A stretch of DNA of 64,000 nucleotides from the NCBI RefSeq assembly GCF_963678635.1, contig NC_087065.1:29762252-29826251 (forward strand), read 5' to 3'. Made by a program: the position numbers and the translations under genes. The stretch's first letter is position 1. The number at the start of each line of letters is the position of its first letter. This DNA is from Symsagittifera roscoffensis (taxonomy: Eukaryota; Xenacoelomorpha; Acoela; Convolutidae). This document shows positions 10,780 to 22,951 of the stretch, piece by piece. The notes beneath the pieces were generated by a model. That model saw only the letters and a list, made by a program, of their open reading frames with translations, was not told the origin of the DNA and made no database searches.

Positions 10780-11712
10780 ACCAAGACTTTTAAGCAATTA
10801 TTCCTTCAGATTGGAAAAATTAAAAATCAGACAAAAATCACCCATTTCCACGAACCTCTAAAACCAATACAACTAAGAGGTAGACGTGTTTCCCTGCATT
10901 TACTCAAGACTGTAGAAACAGAACTAAAGTGACTCAAATCTGAAGGATACATCAAAAAACTAGAAAATTGCGACAAGGATAGATTTATTAGTCCAATCGT
11001 TGTCACCTGCAAAAAGGGCAAATCGATCAAACTAGCCGTCGATTCGAAATTCATTAATAAACAGATTTACAAGAACAAATACCAAAGCCTAATATACACA
11101 AATGATTCCACCGGAGAAGTATTGTTTACCAATTTAGACTTAGAGAACGCCTATAGTCAACTTTCTTTAGATAATTTTACCAGTAGTCAGTGCAATTTTA
11201 GCTTGGTAGGCGGAAACATAACCGGCTTAAATCAGTTTTTAACAGGCTTTTACAATTTTGGTGATATGCTAAACGAATTTTTCATAGTCATGGACTCAAA
11301 AATCGGAAATCTTATTTTTACAAATTGTTACCTGGGCGACATTTTGGTTGCTTCCAAAGGAGGTTTTACAAAACACAAAAATATCGTTCACAAAATTTTA
11401 TCGATTTTAGACAATTTATTTTTGCCGTCAAATAATCAAAATGTAAATTCTTCCGAAAAAATAGGCTGTCTCGGATTTAATATATCTAAATCAGGAATCG
11501 CCCCTCTAATCGACAAAACCAAGGCCCTTAAAGACATTTCAATTCCAAAAAACTTAAAGGAAATATGTTCATTCTTTGGTTCAACAAACCAATATATTAA
11601 TTTTGTCCCAAAGTTAGCATCCCTCGGAAGTCCCTTAAGACTTTTAATAAACAAGAAATCAACCTTCTTATGGAACAAGGAACGTACAAAGACCTTCGAG
11701 AAGATAAAATGA
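10780..11712 (+). pseudogene. Reverse transcriptase domain, mutated active site
   Basis: Fingers and palm are readable: LKSEGYIKKLENC, FISPIVVTCKKGKS (10980-11020), then FTNLDLENAYSQLSLDN (LDL-x-x-A/GY-xQ motif, ~11130-11180). The expected YxDD appears as NCYLGDILVAS (11330-11360): one catalytic Asp has become Gly. Downstream is GCLGFNISKSGIAPLIDKTK (thumb). 11122-11712 is one open frame; the upstream part contains stops. The downstream frame ends at TGA. Confidence 0.85.
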
Positions 11713-11714
11713 GA

Positions 11715-11960
11715 AATAGTAAATCTTACTGAAAACACACATTTCGTTGTTAAGCGAAATACAAAAGTAAAAACAGATGCATCCCATATTGGAGTTGATG
11801 CTTCCCTAGAACAACTCCAAGGGAACAACTGGAAAACAGTCTCTTTCGCTTCGAGATTTTTAAGCCAGCACAAATCCAAATTCCACAAATGAATTGGAAC
11901 TTTTGGGAGCCGTCTGGGCTGTCGAACACTATAAGAATTACCTTTACGGCTCGGATTTTT
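11715..11960 (+). pseudogene. RNase H domain fragment
   Basis: KVKTDASHIGVDASLEQLQG (about 11767-11822) holds the first catalytic D of retroelement RNase H (usually TDAS-x-x-G-x-G-AVL). VSFASRFLS follows, then a stop and a frame change before the expected ELE/A-V motif. Confidence 0.7.
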
Positions 11961-12801
11961 AAATTATTACGGATCTTAAAGCCCTCTTTCCGGCACTCTC
12001 ATCTAATCATGGAAATAAAACATATCATAGTCGCCTAACAAGATGGGTTGATTGTCTTTTACTGTTTAACTTTACAAAAAAACACTTAGCAGGGAAATAC
12101 ATAGGTCTTGCTGACTTGGTTTCAAGATCTCCCTCAAGAAAACAAATTCCTTATCGCTTTACCGCGAAGAGTTTGTAGTTGCTGCAATCAAGAAAACTAA
12201 CAAAACTTTCAACCGATAACGGAAATTTGATATGTAACGCTTTTGGTTCAAATTTGGAAAATACCAATTACCTAAGATTACATATTCATGTTATCACTTC
12301 AGTCCTTAAATTCATTAGATCAACTCGTTCAATATGCAATCTAAAGTATTAGAGAACTGAACTTTGTAACTCTAGATGTATTCCTTCGGATTTCTTGAAC
12401 ATTTCTTATCAATTTCTGCATTTTTATACTTTTTAATTGTTAGTCGTAGTTCAATTTTTATTCCACAGCATCTTACAGTGGTAAATATTGTAAATATGTC
12501 CAATGATCAAATTGTATTTAATCCATCTACTTCCCGTATTCAAGTCACAGTCGAATTTCCCATCTTATCTGAACACGAAAAACTAGTGACTAAATATCTT
12601 GAAAATTTGAAGCCGCCGGAACGCCCTATGGACTTAAACACGTTATTCAATGCTAAATTGGTAGCCTTATTGACAGAAGAAGGCCCAAGGTTAAATTCCA
12701 TCGTTAAAACGCTTTAAATCAAAGTAGATAAGATTTATGCTAGTTTCCACTACTGGAACCAATTCATTAAAGACCTTTATGAATCCGTCGGATTATTATA
12801 C

Positions 12802-13775
12802 ATGAATCGAAAATTCGTAATTCCCTTTACCTTAAGAAACTCGGTTATGAAGACCTTACATAAAGCTCATCCAGAAAAATTTGGCATGAGTTATCTCGCA
12901 CAGTATATATGGTGGCCTCACATAAATAGCCAGATTAACATCCACGGGATAAATTGTTGCCAATGCACACAAACTGGTGAGAATACAAAAAGCATTACCC
13001 CTAGTACTTAAATCAGCAAATTACAGCCATTTTTTGAATCTAATGAGGAAATAAATCTCGATTTTGCTGGTCCATTGGATTTCAGTTGGGAAAGAATAAA
13101 TACCTTTAACTATGCATCGTAAGATTCTCGAAATTTCCATCGGCTAAGAAAACTTCCTCCACCTCTTCAAAGACAGTAATTGAGTTTTTTTCGGGATTAC
13201 TTTTACCTTCACGGTATTCCAATTACAATCCGCTATGATCATGATTGCTGTTTTACTAGTCAGGATTTTAAATTATTTTGCGATTCCAATAATATTAGAT
13301 TAATATTTTGTACAGTTGGCGACCATTGCTCTAACGGTCTGGTAGAAAAAAAGTTGTACATACTGTAAAATTTAAGTTATTAGCAATGGCCCTCGAACAC
13401 TTAAGACCTACTTTAATACAAAATGTCTCAAAACTTATATGGAATCTTCGCTCTTCCTTTCAATCAAAATTCAAATGCTCACCCTTCGAAATACGCTTCA
13501 GTAGAAAACCTAATACGATCTGGAACCAACTAGCTTCTAATAGTTTATCGGATGGAATTTTAGACAAAAGGAAATCCATCTTAAGCAAAGGACGGGCACT
13601 GGAATGGGAATCAGACGACCAGGTCGAGGAAGGATTTATGGACACCATGATCCAAAAAAAACAGTCTCTATTGGAGAAAGTGTACGAGTCGGACTATCCC
13701 TCAAAGCCGTCTTCCTTCCTGTTGCCCCTGCAAAATCCTTTCAAAAAAAACTTCGGAAAACTAAGGGAAGCATAA
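12802..13775 (+). pseudogene. Integrase, DDE type, broken
   Basis: The N-terminal HHCC-like zinc region is in 12802-13011 (H-K-A-H, then WWPHINSQINIHG, CCQC). The core continues in changing frames: NLDFAGPLD (~13050) may hold the first catalytic D, IRYDHDCCFTSQDFKLFC (13215-13275) the second, and CSNGLVEKK (13330-13355) the E. The C-terminal part is 13386-13775 (ALEHLRPTLIQN, FKCSPFEIRFSRKP). Intervening stops make it non-functional. Confidence 0.8.
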
Positions 13776-15319
13776 ATGGAAACCCTTTCTACAAAGAACT
13801 CAACCATAAAATTATAAACGCATCAAAAACCACGGCAGAACTTTCCGACGTAAAAATCATCAGAAAATCTGGCATCACACTTCCGAAATCAATATTATCC
13901 ACAAAAACCGTCTTTTAGAGGAATTATCTTTTTCTCATTACTTCGTAACCCTGACTTTGAAGCAGGTTCAAAGCAGACTACCAAAGCGAAACTCCAACCT
14001 ACGAGGAAAACCGGTCCGAAGACTAGATTATAGACGGAGCTAGCTACATCAGACAACAACACAAGGACGAGAGTGTCTAACCCCTCAACCAAGCCAGCCA
14101 AAAGCAGACCAACACGCAACAAAGTATAAAGATCAAACGCAGGTTACTTAGACTGTGATGAATCAATGATTAATCCATCGGACACATCAGATGTTAGCGA
14201 TTGGGAGTGGATCGCGGGAGGTTTCCTTTGCAGAGATGTGATTAGAGAGCATATTATTTCGGATAATATGAGACAACAATATGAGACAACCTCTATCCCT
14301 TCTCTTGTCTCTCAAATAACTCAGAGCAACATAAAAAACGAGCTTTTTAAGGGGCCAAGATTCGTCTTCTGATCCACTGGATTGTTCGATCAGTATTTCC
14401 GGAGGACGGAGTCCGAACCAACCCCACACAACCACACAACTCCCACCAGACTCGAAAACCAAACATCCGGAACATCCTTCGGATTTACGGGAGAAAACAG
14501 AGAGGGACACATCGATCGACTTCCCCATCTACGAGATTGTTGGTTCCTCGGATGATAAAGCAGCTGCTCAAGAACCTTGTTTGGAAAAAAACACTAATAA
14601 AGGTAATGATTTTGTACTCCGACGCTCGAGCCGAAATGTAAGACCTCCCCAATTTTATGGTAAAAGGGTGTAAATAGATATTATAGATAGCAAAGACGAC
14701 AAAACTGGATCAGCGTTAAACCCAATTCCGCTTGATAGTAACGAACAAACAGGTTCTGAAAAAACAATCCCCACTCCACTTCCTTTGGATAACAAAACCA
14801 CCATTTTCACAATTGAATCTCCGGAAAACTCAACTAATGCCTCAGACTCCTCATCAACGAACACAATTACTCTTTCCTCAACGGATTAGTCACTAAGGGA
14901 GGCCCTGAACAGCTTTAATGAATTAAAGGACTTGGACAGCGAACTTTTCAACGCCGAACTAGAAAAGTTTGTCTCGAAGATAAAAAAAACTAACATGAAT
15001 AACTTTCCTAAAACTTCATTATTTTCATAGTACTTGTCATTTTCCCACGTTGTATAAAAAATTCTAGTGCATATTCAGTGTTAATTAATTTCATCACTCA
15101 TTTGCTATTAAATTATGTTTTTGATGGTATATTTCGTCAAATTTAAACGGTTTGAAACTAGTTTTACTGCTTACTTTTACTGAACATTAATCTTGCGTGT
15201 AAGAAAAACGTACTGGAGTATCTTGTTACTTAGTATTAAAGTTCTCTTCAGCTTCTTTCAGTGAGAGAAAAGGGCCAGTTACCTTTCCTTTAGTTAAATT
15301 TTTTTTCTAATAAAGGGAA
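13776..15319 (+). other. LTR-element tail after the integrase core
   Basis: Discontinuous frames continue past integrase. At about 14620-14670 the text LRRSSRNVRPPQFYGKRV matches the basic 'RRSxRxxRPPxxY' tail often seen at the end of Ty3-type polyproteins. 14655-14890 is a Ser/Thr/Asn-rich stretch. I find no signal peptide, fusion peptide or other envelope-like feature. The last 300 bp are AT-rich up to the polypurine tract. Confidence 0.5.
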
Positions 15320-15533
15320 TGTTGTGAATTGCAGTATTTTAATCATATCTTTATAATTAACTGCTATTTATTATAACTGGTACTTATTTTATGACCTTGG
15401 TACATTCATTCTCTCCGTCGGAGAGAATGCTCTCTCCTTTTTTAGTGTTTTAACTTTGAGGTTAATTCACTTTCAACCAACATTTTATCTGTACATTAAG
15501 TAGAATTAGTTGTAACAAAGGAACATTTTAACA
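15320..15533 (+). repeat. 3' LTR
   Basis: Starts TGTTGTGAATTGCAGTATTT right after AAAGGGAA and ends CA at 15532-15533, followed by AGTAC. Aligns with 8938-9150. Confidence 0.85.
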
Positions 15534-15539
15534 AGTACA

Positions 15540-17540
15540 AAAAAGACAAGTTACATTAAACTTATTTTTTTATGCAGCAGTAAGTTTTCTGAAATGAAAA
15601 CGATTATATGCAAGTTGGATCGAAAGAAAAAACACTAGTAACATAACACAATGCTTGCAAGCTTGTTCGTATAAGTATCCCACGACATTATCAACGGTAG
15701 CCAAATAGCCAGTTACTTTGCAATTAGCACAAAATCGTCTGACTTAAATTATGAAAACTTTCAAAAGAGCGTTAGTGAATTAAGCAAAGTCCAGATCAGA
15801 TTACTTGTCTCCGAACATTGAGAAAAAAAACACAAATTATATTAAGCCTCTTTTTTTATTTCTGTTGAAAACACTAGTTTATTTGATATGTTGAAGAAAA
15901 TTTTTCTTTCAAAGAAGATCTTCTCGCATACTTAATTTGCTCAAAATTAGACTGAAAAAAAAATGAAAACGTTTCTTTTTGTCGACCCTCGGATTTTTTT
16001 TGGAAAATGTTTAAGCCGAATTCACGACTAAAAGTGCTTCAGCGTAATTGATCACTCGATGGTTTGAATCAACTTTCAAATTTTTGAGTTAATTCAAAAC
16101 GTCTGAATCAATCTTACTGTTTTCCAGTTTCCTGATATTTTCCTTGTAAAGTAAAATCCATTTAGAATTTTTTCAATTCCAACATGCTGATATCATTGAA
16201 AATATTTGGCAAAAAAACTTCTGGCCAAAACGTACAATTACATCTTCCCGACTTTCCGATGAAATCATCAGAAAACAACTAGTTTTGAAATATAAGTAGC
16301 TTTTTCTACACTGGAGAGACCTTCACGATAAATTTTGAGTCAAATAACATCAGCGTGAAGATCTTGAAAGTTAAGTTGCTTGCATCTGCATATCAACGTT
16401 TACTGAATAAATTTCCATTTTTTGCACTATTTTATATCTCAAATGAGTTTTCCTTTGAATATCGCATAATGTGTGGAAAAAACATGGATTGCCACTTTTT
16501 TGTTTGTAACAAACCAAAACGTTTGACATCAAATCATACGTAATTTTTTATTAGGCTAGGAATTTTTTAAACCCTTCTTGAAAACTTATTGGAAAAGTAT
16601 AAGCGAACGCAAGAAAAATTAAAAATTGAACCATTTCAATAAATCGAAAAAATATCCAACCCCAATTGAGAAATTCGAATCAAGGTTTAAAAAATCCGCA
16701 GGCAAACTACAAATTAGAATTCACTTTGGGAACTAAAAATCACTCACAATTTTTTTCTTCCGTTAAATCAAAAAACAACGTCCATTCAGATCTATCAACA
16801 AGGATAGTTGATTGTTGTCCCCTTAGCACAGAAGGCTATGACAAGATTTATAAAAACAAAAAAATTCTTGAAATTGGTGTCGTGTTTTGCGCATAGTGCG
16901 ATGAGAAACCTATACGAACACGTAAAACGTTAACCAATTAGACATAAGCGACAATGGTGTTATTCGAAGATTTAAATATGTACACTTTTTGTTTCAGAAC
17001 TCTCGGAGAAAATGTTCTACATTTTTAAAAAAGATATTTGCAGAACAAATTTAACATATTTTTTATGTTCAATTTTTTTCCGCCAGGAGGGCGCTCAATG
17101 CAGTCTCCAAAACTACTTTTGCCGTAGTAAAAACTGCGCTACCAGATTTTCACCACCAAAATAAAAACTTCAGTCTAATTTCGAGCAAGAAAGTTTTTTT
17201 TTAATGACAGAACTTCCACTAAAACTCAAAAATTTGAAAGCATTTTTCTCAATAATAAGACTCATTTTCGAAAAAGTAAACAATTGAAATTGCATTAAAA
17301 TTACATTACTTGACTATTTATTTGTTGTACGTGATCTTGCGTGGCGTACAAAAGAAAACTAAAACACACTCGAATACAAAATTCTTCCCCGTTTTTAACA
17401 GTCGGGTTTATTGCAACTTTTTTACGAATGAAAAAGACTGCCTGGACGATTGAAAACGTATTTTGTCAACTACAATTTGAAAAACAGAAGCGAAGACAAA
17501 ATAAGAAAAAAATAGAAATTAGCCTCGAACTAGTAAAGAT
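15540..17540. other. No gene recognised
   Basis: AT-rich. Short frames only (for example 16666-16896), none resembling a known protein. Around 15900 and 17330 there is text shared with other copies of dispersed repeats in this window (TTTGCTCAAAATTAGA, also near 59785), so part is decayed repeat. Confidence 0.5.
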
Positions 17541-17550
17541 TTTCTAAGTA

Positions 17551-18060
17551 TTGGCTTCAAACCTGCATTCTCGAGATTTAGAGTCTCACGCCGTTACCTG
17601 TCATCCACGAACGCTACAGAATCGACAAACGCTAGTCACAAAAAAGCAGTTACATATGCTAATAGATTGCCAATTCGATGCAGCGAAAAAGGTACGAAAT
17701 AAAAATAGGCACAACTTTGCAAGTAGCAATTGGGATTATAAAAAACTGAAGGCATCCACACTAACTTTGCAAGTAATAAATTTAAGAACATTAAAACACA
17801 TTATGTATAATTACGCATTTCGAAAAACTGCGAGATGTATTGATTAATAATTTTTCTGAAATCAAGTTTTCATGTTCGTTATTTTGTTTGAAAACAAATA
17901 GCTTTTTTCGGCTCATTCAATTATTTAAAAATGCATCAACTGAGTTAAATTATTACTATTCGAATTTCAAACCACATTCTATCAAAAATCCGTAAAGTGC
18001 CACCAAGAGTGGCAGCATTTTTTGCGACTTAGGTAAAGAAAAAATAGTCACATGTCACTA
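17551..18060 (-). mobile_element. Family B element, decayed
   Basis: Shares several blocks with 42370-42925 in the same order: GCATCCACACTAACTTTGCA, GCATTTC.AAAAACTGCGAGAT, AATGCATCAACTG and TTTGCGACT.AGGT. A tRNA-like box pair lies at 17556-17640 on the minus strand (GTGGATGACAGGTAACGGCG as A-box region, GGTTTGAAGCC as B box). The right terminal hairpin is eroded. Confidence 0.65.
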
Positions 18061-18324
18061 AAGTTCACATGTTTTAGAACAACGTTAGAGAAGTGAAGTA
18101 CAGATAAGCAGCATAAAATATAAGCTGCCAAAGCAAAATTTGAAAGATTTACGAGTTTGTCGACAGCCATTGTTTAATTTTTCTTTACCTCTAATGGTGA
18201 CTTGACTTGTCATATTGTCATTAAAAGTTAGATTTTACCGATTAATGAGGGACAATTTATTAGAAACTGGTTTATGTAAGCAAAACCCGCAGGTATCTTC
18301 AAACTTCAATCTACGTGTAGTGCA

Positions 18325-18425
18325 CATTTTGACGCAGAGGCGAAGCGGTGCTTCGCACCACTTGCGATACAACACAAACATTAAGAAACAGTCAGTCGAA
18401 AAAAAACTGAGATGTTGAAAAAAAA
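18325..18425. mobile_element. Family B left end only
   Basis: Contains GCAGAGGCGAAGCGGTGCTT and the hairpin GCGAAGC-GGT-GCTTCGC, the left terminus of family B. Not followed by a recognisable body. Confidence 0.6.
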
Positions 18426-19120
18426 CAAGGTGATTCAAAATTTTCTGACGTTTCGATAAAAAAAACAGCTAGGGACTTTGATGTAGGTACGTAATTGATA
18501 TTGAATGAATTTTTTATACTGCTGCAGCACGAAAAATGTGATTAAAAAAATTGGACTTTGACCAAATCTTTACTTGTTTCTCTAAAAAACTGAAAGATTA
18601 TAAATTTTCCTGAAAAGATAATTTTTTATAGGAAAGTTAAGGAGGAGACGCCGCTTCTGCAAGATTAATTATCTCAACCGGTTCAAATGAAATTTCTGTC
18701 TCAGATTTGATTGTGTAAATTTTAAGAGAACTCAAAAAGTTTCTAAAAACGGCCAAAAACTCTAGAAAATGGTCAAAACAGTTGCAAAAGTCTATAATGC
18801 TTTTCTGAAAAAGACAGGTTATGGGCACATAAGCAGACGAAAATTGTAGTTCTCGCGATTGAACAGAACCTGAGACTTGGCCCAGGAGTTTTCGCCTAAG
18901 GCAATAAGTACTGTCAAAGTTTCGAAACTTCGACTTATTTGAACCATTACTTTTTCTTAAATCAACTTGGCATGGCCAATTATGAAGTTGGAATTTCAAC
19001 AACTTGTGCATTTGAATTTATTCATGAGATCAGAATTGAGAGGATGTTTAGCGAGAAAAGTCCAAAGCAATCAGCAAACTAAAATTTGACATTTCCGAGA
19101 ATCTTAACTTTTTGTATGAA
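18426..19120. other. No gene recognised
   Basis: Contains a 124-codon minus-strand frame (18637-19011) with no recognisable motif, even composition or plausible splice context. I treat it as chance. Confidence 0.5.
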
Positions 19121-19121
19121 C

Positions 19122-19222
19122 TCACGGAACCTGCAATTTTTATTGAACCCAAAATTTCAGATTTTTGAAAGAATTCACGGAACCTGCAATTTTTATTGAA
19201 CCCAAAATTTCAGATTTTTGAG
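19122..19222. repeat. 52-bp tandem duplication
   Basis: TCACGGAACCTGCAATTTTT and AACCCAAAATTTCAGATTTT occur twice in a row, with only small differences at the outer ends. Confidence 0.9.
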
Positions 19223-19511
19223 GTATTTTTTGAGAAAAGACAAAAACAAACTCTAAAAAACTTGCAAAACAACAATTTTTCTTACTTTTCCGACTAACGA
19301 GCTTCTCATAACCCGTTCTGAGAATTGAACCCAAAATCTCAGGTATGGCAGGATAGTTTTCAAGAACATTTAAAAGTTAAAAAAACTATCAAAAAATTAA
19401 AAATTTGACTATTCCGAGTGCAAACTTTTAAGAGTAAAAAAATTTGGGCTGAGCCATTCATGCAGGTTTTTCAAATTAGTTATTCTCGACAAAACCAAAA
19501 ACTGACAGGGC

Positions 19512-19700
19512 CAGGGGTGGATCCAGATTTTTCTCGAGGGGGGGGCGGATTACCAAAGCTCTACCAGATACCAGAGCTCTACCAAACCACTATACAGGCC
19601 ATTTTTTTACCACAATTTATGTGCCGCCGGCAGATTTTTCAAAAATCAGGCCAAAACGTGCCTTTTGAGGCACGTTAGGCGCGCTCCCCCTTCAAAAAAT
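19512..19700 (+). mobile_element. hAT-like MITE fragment
   Basis: Starts CAGGGGTGGATCCAGATTTT, like the 57412 element end (CAGGCGCGGATCTAGGAATT). Inside, CCAAACCACTATA and GTGCCGCCGGCAGA recur, slightly changed, at 58613-58670. The right TIR is not found, so it is truncated near GCGCGCTCCCCCTT. Confidence 0.6.
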
Positions 19701-19729
19701 TAGTATATATTGACGTCCAAAAACTGCAA

Positions 19730-20130
19730 CTTTGCGGAATTCGCTACAAATTTTGTGGAATCATCATGAAAACTTGCGGAGTCCGGAACAGATTGTGGAA
19801 TCCATAAACTATTATAAAATATGTGTTTAGTAAATTTAAGCTGTCATGGAACCCGCGGCTGTAAGTGGAATCCGCAAAATATTTGCGAAATCCGCAAATT
19901 GTTAGCGGAGTCCGCATAAATTTGCGAAATCCAATTACTTTTGCGGATTCCGCTTGATTTGCGGAATCCAGAACTACTACCTTTATTTGTTTGTTGCGGA
20001 ATCCGCAACAAAACTAATGTGTGACAAAACTTACGTTAAAGCTATTTGTACGCAGAATCCACGTAAATTTTGTAAGTGGAATCCTCTTACCTTTTGAAAA
20101 ATTCTTAAAGATTTGTCACTGGAATCCAGG
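19730..20130. repeat. Cluster of degenerate GCGGAATCCGC palindromes
   Basis: About fifteen variants of TTGCGGAATCCGCAA lie within 400 bp, spaced irregularly by 10-35 bp. Examples are GCGGAATTCGC, GCGGAGTCCGG, GCGAAATCCGC, GCGGAGTCCGC, GCGGATTCCGC and GCGGAATCCGC. The core is self-complementary. Not coding. Confidence 0.8.
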
Positions 20131-20139
20131 CAAATACAG

Positions 20140-21230
20140 ACACAAAATTGTGCGCCTATCGAGTGCATAGTTTGGCCTCGTAAGGTTTTTGTTAAAAAAA
20201 ACTATCTGAACAAGTCATTGTTCCTCAATCAATACTCCACCCCCTATTCTGTTCATTCTCAGCCCCTAAATATCATTATATGCAGAAAATCATTTTCCTC
20301 TTACTAAATGCAACACTGTGCGTGCAATTTGTTGCTTTTTAATATTCTGCCTTGTGGTCACTTAGACGACATGCTAGACAATATTCACCCTTTTTGAAAC
20401 TGTGGTTGAGATTGTCAAATAAACCTGAAAAAATTAAACAAAGAAGATCCCGCTGCAAGAAAATAGGTGACGAATAAGGTGACTAATGATAATAGATCGG
20501 TACAAGGATGATAGTTGGTGCCAAAAGTAAAGCCGAAGAATGTTCTAATGTTCTTCAACTTCATTAGCACTTCGTTGGTCGCTTTACTCGCTTTTTGTCG
20601 AGATATTGCTATAAACCATTTTTCAACCTTGTTTTTGCAGGCACCCAATTATTATTTTTGAAGGATTAGATCAGCTATCACAGACATTTGACGGGAGTTG
20701 AAATAGTTTGCTTAAAATATCATGTTCTGTATACCAGGAGCAAAACTGCGTTGACAAGGTTTATTTTTATTCTTACGTCAATTTTGCTTTAAGCTAGGTC
20801 GAGCACCAATTTGTCTTCATGGCAGTAAGCCAACGGCAAATAATGAACTAAAAGTGCTTTGGCTCACGAAACGTCGCATAGCAGTTCTAATATATCAACA
20901 ACTCTCTTACAGAGCTTGATCTGAATTCAATGTCAAGTAAATTGATTCCCTCTTCCCAAATTACGCTCCACGTGAAAATAAAGAATTGTGAAAACATCAC
21001 GAACAGAAAGTTCAGTTGGTTGAAAATATATGCCTACCTAGTTCTTTTTTTAAGGTTAATTTCCGGGCAGCGAATCAGTTAAATTCCCGCGAAAAGAATT
21101 TAATTTTTCTTATCGCTTTAGCCTATTTTAATTGTACGGTGTTGCATAAGGCGGAGTTGTTAATTACAGTCCGGATTTTCCAAGATAGATTTACACGCAA
21201 GGGGAATTTGTGACAAATGACAAGCAAAAA
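20140..21230. other. No gene recognised
   Basis: AT-rich. Short frames only, with no recognisable motif or bounded repeat. Confidence 0.5.
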
Positions 21231-21232
21231 GT

Positions 21233-21382
21233 TTCGTGCTATTAACGCGTAAGCGGAAATTTAATCCCCGCTAATTGTTCTCAGGCATGCGATTTGGTCT
21301 TCTTAATTATTTGCTACAGGCATAAATACCATTTTGTTCCTTACTAGTTTGTGTGGGGATAATTTTTAATATTTAGATTTTT
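21233..21382 (+). mobile_element. Family H, internal fragment
   Basis: CGTGCTATTAACGCGTAAGC followed by a diverged version of the family H right half, lacking the 3' hairpin. It sits directly before the full copy at 21384 in the same orientation. Confidence 0.65.
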
Positions 21383-21383
21383 T

Positions 21384-21913
21384 TGTTCCGACTTTTGGTA
21401 CGAAAGTAACCGAATATTTATGCTCGGGGTGGGTTTTTTTTCTTCAGACAAATTTCGACTTTTTAACTAGCCATTTTTGACGGAATCTTTTTTATATCAT
21501 TCAAAAAGTATTGTTGTTTTGAGCTCAAATTTGAAAAGATATTTCACTTGTGATCATTTTTTGTAAAGTTATGACGGTTAAAGATTGCCATTTTGACCAA
21601 TTTGGGATAATTAATGCGCGATACATTTCGCGCTATTAACGCGTAAGCGGAGAGTAAATCTGTCTGAAAAATTGTTCCAAGTTGGTTGAAAGAAGCATAT
21701 TTGCCTTAATGGATTTGTTACAGGGAGTGAAATCTGTCCTTTTGTACTTTATATGACAGGTGGGGGGATGATTTTTATTTAAAATTTTTCAAATTTGAAA
21801 AAAAAAATAATTTTATTTTATTACATTTAATTTTTTTTAAAGGTTATTACTGCTCCATAAACCTTAAAAGACAGTCGGAACATTCAGGGCTTTGCCTTGA
21901 TACAATTAGTCTG
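21384..21913 (+). mobile_element. Family H, full-length copy
   Basis: Starts TGTTCCGACTTTTGGTACGA, has the GCGCTATTAACGCGTAAGCG core, and ends with AGTCGGAACA and a mutated hairpin CAGGGC-TTT-GCCTTG. Confidence 0.85.
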
Positions 21914-21963
21914 TTTTGAATTTTAATGTTACAATCACTATCATTTTTAAAGCAAACACTAAT

Positions 21964-22026
21964 GCATTAACTTTAAAAGGCAGTCAGAACATTCAGGGAT
22001 CTGCACTGATACGTGCATTCTTGTTT
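21964..22026 (+). mobile_element. Family H 3'-end fragment
   Basis: AAGGCAGTCAGAACATTCAG followed by a degenerate hairpin and GATACGTGCATTCTTGTT: the last ~60 bp of family H only. Confidence 0.75.
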
Positions 22027-22456
22027 TCTGTTTAGATGTCAAAGATCTGTAGAGCATTCTGAACAAATTGTAGCAAATCATACGACAAAAAATAAAACAG
22101 TAAATTAATTTTTGACTCCGAAGCGAGGCTACAAATTGCAACAAAGATGCGTAGCTGCACGTCGTAAGCAGAAAAGGAAAAAAACAGAATTAGCGTTTGA
22201 AAAGTTTTAAAATAGAAAACAAAAATATATGCAAAATCTTGTGAATTTTGAAATGTTAATACTCTCTGCAGGAAGTAAACCACAGTCCTCGGAAATTTAA
22301 ATTTTCAATTTGACTGCTCTAAGCAATGGTATCACTGACGCATTCAGAAACCGGCTAAAAGGAGCTGCCAAGAAGACAAAAAACACACATTTTGGATGCA
22401 ATAATTTGGAATGTAAAAAAAAGAATGCTCGCATCAAGGCAAAAACTTGAATGTTA

Positions 22457-22948
22457 CAACTGTCTTTTAAGGTTTATGGAGCAGTAAAAACCTTAAAAAA
22501 ATTAAACGTACTAAAATGAAATTAAATTTTTTTTCTAAAGCTTGAATTTTTTAATGAAAATCATCGCCCACACGCCATATAAAGTATAAAAGGATCGATT
22601 TTGCTCCTTGTAACACATCAGTTATGGCAAATAAGCTTCTTTCAATCAATTTGGAACAATTTTTAAGACGGATTAAATCTCCGCTTACACGTCAATAGCG
22701 CGTAACATATCGCGCGTTAGTTGTCCCAAATTGGCCAAAATGGCAATGTTTAAGACCCTATAACATTACAAAAAATGATAACAGGAGAAATATTTTTCAA
22801 ATTTAAGCTTAGGACAACAACAGTTTATGAAAGATGTAAAAAAAAGCTCCGTCAAAAATTGCTAGTTAAAAGGTCGAAATTTGTCTGAAGAAAAAAACCG
22901 ATCCCGAGCACAAATATTCCGTTACTTTCGTATCGAAAGTCGGAACAA
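22457..22948 (-). mobile_element. Family H, minus strand, lacking 3' hairpin
   Basis: Reverse-complement copy. The family 5' end is at 22948 (ACTTTCG-TAT-CGAAAGT then CGGAACA) and it lacks the terminal hairpin on the left. A second minus-strand copy begins within ~4 bp, forming a head-to-tail pair. Confidence 0.8.
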
Positions 22949-22951
22949 TAA

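Larger units (their letters stand above)
8938..15533 (+). mobile_element. Degenerate Ty3-type (Metaviridae-like) LTR retrotransposon
   Basis: A 6.6-kb element with two ~213-bp LTRs, a polypurine tract (AAAGGGAA) directly before the 3' LTR, and the order gag, zinc knuckle, protease, RT, RNase H, integrase. Integrase after RNase H places it in the Ty3 group. Stops and frame changes occur in every domain and the RT active site is altered, so it is dead. The gag wording (PPITWEEWSDMFQLAVIAKE) reminds me of Tor elements of larvacean tunicates; this is memory, not a search. No envelope-like protein is recognisable after the integrase. Confidence 0.88.

Noticed and set aside
14166-14890. Envelope-like gene after the retrotransposon integrase
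   Set aside because: No signal peptide, transmembrane or fusion features; only a basic polyprotein tail and Ser/Thr-rich text.
18637-19011. 124-codon minus-strand frame
   Set aside because: No motif, no sensible splice or start context, and no family resemblance.
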